Assembly: GCA_013824045.1 (NCBI GenBank)
Contig: PNND01000249.1
Span: 1 to 5,810, forward strand
Source: Rhodobacter sp.
Lineage (GTDB): Bacteria > Pseudomonadota > Alphaproteobacteria > Rhodobacterales > Rhodobacteraceae
Reading direction: 5' to 3'
Length of the DNA: 5,810 bases
This document shows positions 4,722 to 5,810 of this stretch, piece after piece. The position numbers and the translations under genes were made by a program. The number at the start of each line of letters is the position of its first letter. The stretch's first letter is position 1. The notes beneath the pieces were generated by a model, which searched no databases, was not told the origin of the DNA, and worked only from the letters and a program-made list of their open reading frames with translations.

Positions 4722-5810
4722 ATGTCTGATCGCATTCTCCGCCCTGCCCTCATCCTTGGGCTTCTGTCCTGCATTGGCCCTTTCGCCATCGACATGTATC
4801 TCCCCGCCTTGCCAGATATCGGCGCGGCGCTGGGCACCACTGTACCTGCGATGCAGACCACGATCACCGCCTATTTCATCGCCTTCGGCCTTGCGCAACT
4901 GATCTATGGGCCTTGGGCCGATCAGGCCGGACGCAAGCCGCCGCTCTATGCCGGGATCGGGATTTTCCTATTCGGCTCCGTGATTTGCACCTTTGCGCCC
5001 AGCGTGGAATGGCTGATCGCCGGGCGCTTTGTGCAAGGTCTGGGCGGCGCGGCGATGATGGTTGTGCCCCGCGCCATCATCCGCGACATGTATACAGGCC
5101 ATGCCGCCACCCGCCTCATGGCGGCTGTCATGCTGGTCATCTCCGTCTCGCCCATGCTGGCACCACTGGCGGGCTCTGGCCTGATGGCCATCACCGGATG
5201 GCGCGGGATCTTTGCCATGCTGGTGCTGGCGGGATTGGCCAGCCTTAGCGTTCTTGCCTTTGCGCAAAAGGAAACCCTTCGCGACGAAGATCGCCAACCC
5301 TTTGACATGGCGTCCACATTGCGCGGCGCGCGCCGGTTGCTCACCGACCGCATCTTCATGGGCCTGACCTTCCTCGGCGGCTTTGGCATGGCCAGCTTCT
5401 TCGTCTTCATCGCCTCGGCCAGCTTCGTCTACACCGAAAGCTTCGGTCTTTCCCCCACCGGCTTTTCCATCGCCTTCGCCATCAACGCCGTAGGCTTCTT
5501 TGCCGCGTCGCAGGCCGCAGGCTCGCTTGGCCTGCGCTTTGGCGCGCGCAGGGTCATGGCCTGGGCAACCCTGGGCTTTGCCATCACCACGGCCGCGCTC
5601 CTCGGCCTTGCACTGCTGGGGCTCGCCAGCCTAATCGTCTGTGTGGCCGGGCTGTTTATTGCCAATGCCTTCCTCGGCCTCATCATCCCCACCACCATGG
5701 TCATGGCGCTGGAAGATCACGGCGACAGCGCGGGTCTGGCCTCGTCGCTGGGCGGCACGCTCCAAATGCTCGCAGGCGGGCTGATGATCGCCGCCACGGG
5801 GCCGTTCTTC
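4722..5810 (+). CDS. Bcr/CflA family multidrug efflux MFS transporter (partial, C-terminus off the right edge)
   Basis: This is an inner-membrane proton-driven drug exporter of the major facilitator superfamily, drug:H+ antiporter-1 type. The visible 363 residues cover about 11 of 12 membrane segments; the family is usually about 400 residues. The Bcr-type first helix contains FAIDMYLPALPDI (21-33). MFS motif A is GPWADQAGRKP (63-73) between helices 2 and 3. GRFVQGLGGA (101-110) is the helix-4 motif carrying the conserved Arg102. VSPMLAPLAG (142-151) is the proline-rich antiporter motif of helix 5. A charged loop (about 182-210) joins the two halves. ATG 4722 is chosen because helix 1 starts at once and AGG lies 7 bases upstream. 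Named relatives export bicyclomycin, chloramphenicol or sulfonamides; the real substrate here is unknown. It is divergent from the PhyH-like gene, which allows shared control but does not show it. Confidence 0.92.
   Translation, partial: MSDRILRPALILGLLSCIGPFAIDMYLPALPDIGAALGTTVPAMQTTITAYFIAFGLAQLIYGPWADQAGRKPPLYAGIGIFLFGSVICTFAPSVEWLIAGRFVQGLGGAAMMVVPRAIIRDMYTGHAATRLMAAVMLVISVSPMLAPLAGSGLMAITGWRGIFAMLVLAGLASLSVLAFAQKETLRDEDRQPFDMASTLRGARRLLTDRIFMGLTFLGGFGMASFFVFIASASFVYTESFGLSPTGFSIAFAINAVGFFAASQAAGSLGLRFGARRVMAWATLGFAITTAALLGLALLGLASLIVCVAGLFIANAFLGLIIPTTMVMALEDHGDSAGLASSLGGTLQMLAGGLMIAATGPFF

Overview
The window looks like chromosomal DNA of a high-GC alphaproteobacterium, most likely a member of the Rhodobacteraceae (Rhodobacter/Roseobacter group). 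This is inferred from the GC-rich codon choice, a heterotetrameric-type sarcosine oxidase beta subunit, an alphaproteobacterial-style CcmI, and the ccmI-ruvX-DUF1289 gene order. No species is claimed. All genes look like ordinary housekeeping or metabolic genes. I found no phage, CRISPR, toxin-antitoxin or other defence-type system.

Layout from left to right. (1) Positions 1-1228, minus strand: soxB, sarcosine oxidase subunit beta, cut by the left edge a few codons before its expected end. (2) Positions 1229-1443: a divergent spacer. (3) Positions 1444-3373, plus strand: a tight three-gene operon of ccmI (cytochrome c maturation), ruvX/yqgF (RNase H-fold nuclease) and a small four-cysteine DUF1289 protein. 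Both junctions are 4-base GTGA overlaps, so translation is probably coupled. (4) Positions 3374-3837: 464 bases without a credible gene, between convergent genes. This stretch holds a 21-base inverted repeat pair, two strong hairpins, a short palindrome and three 7-base repeats spaced exactly 12 bases apart. It is the least explained part of the window. (5) Positions 3838-4695, minus strand: a phytanoyl-CoA dioxygenase (PhyH)-like Fe(II)/2-oxoglutarate oxygenase of unknown substrate. (6) Positions 4722-5810, plus strand: a Bcr/CflA-type MFS efflux transporter, cut by the right edge. Its start lies only 26 bases from the longest possible start of the PhyH-like gene.

Functionally the window is a set of unrelated neighbours. 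SoxB works in methylated-glycine (sarcosine/glycine betaine) catabolism that feeds one-carbon metabolism. CcmI serves haem attachment to c-type cytochromes in the periplasm. RuvX probably acts in RNA processing or recombination. The DUF1289 protein is probably a small metal-binding protein. The oxygenase and the efflux pump are divergent neighbours that may share a control region, but nothing in the sequence proves a shared pathway.

On both strands the coding third positions are chosen so that the plus strand is C-rich: minus-strand genes favour G-ending codons and plus-strand genes favour C-ending codons. This points to a regional strand-composition bias, not to foreign DNA.
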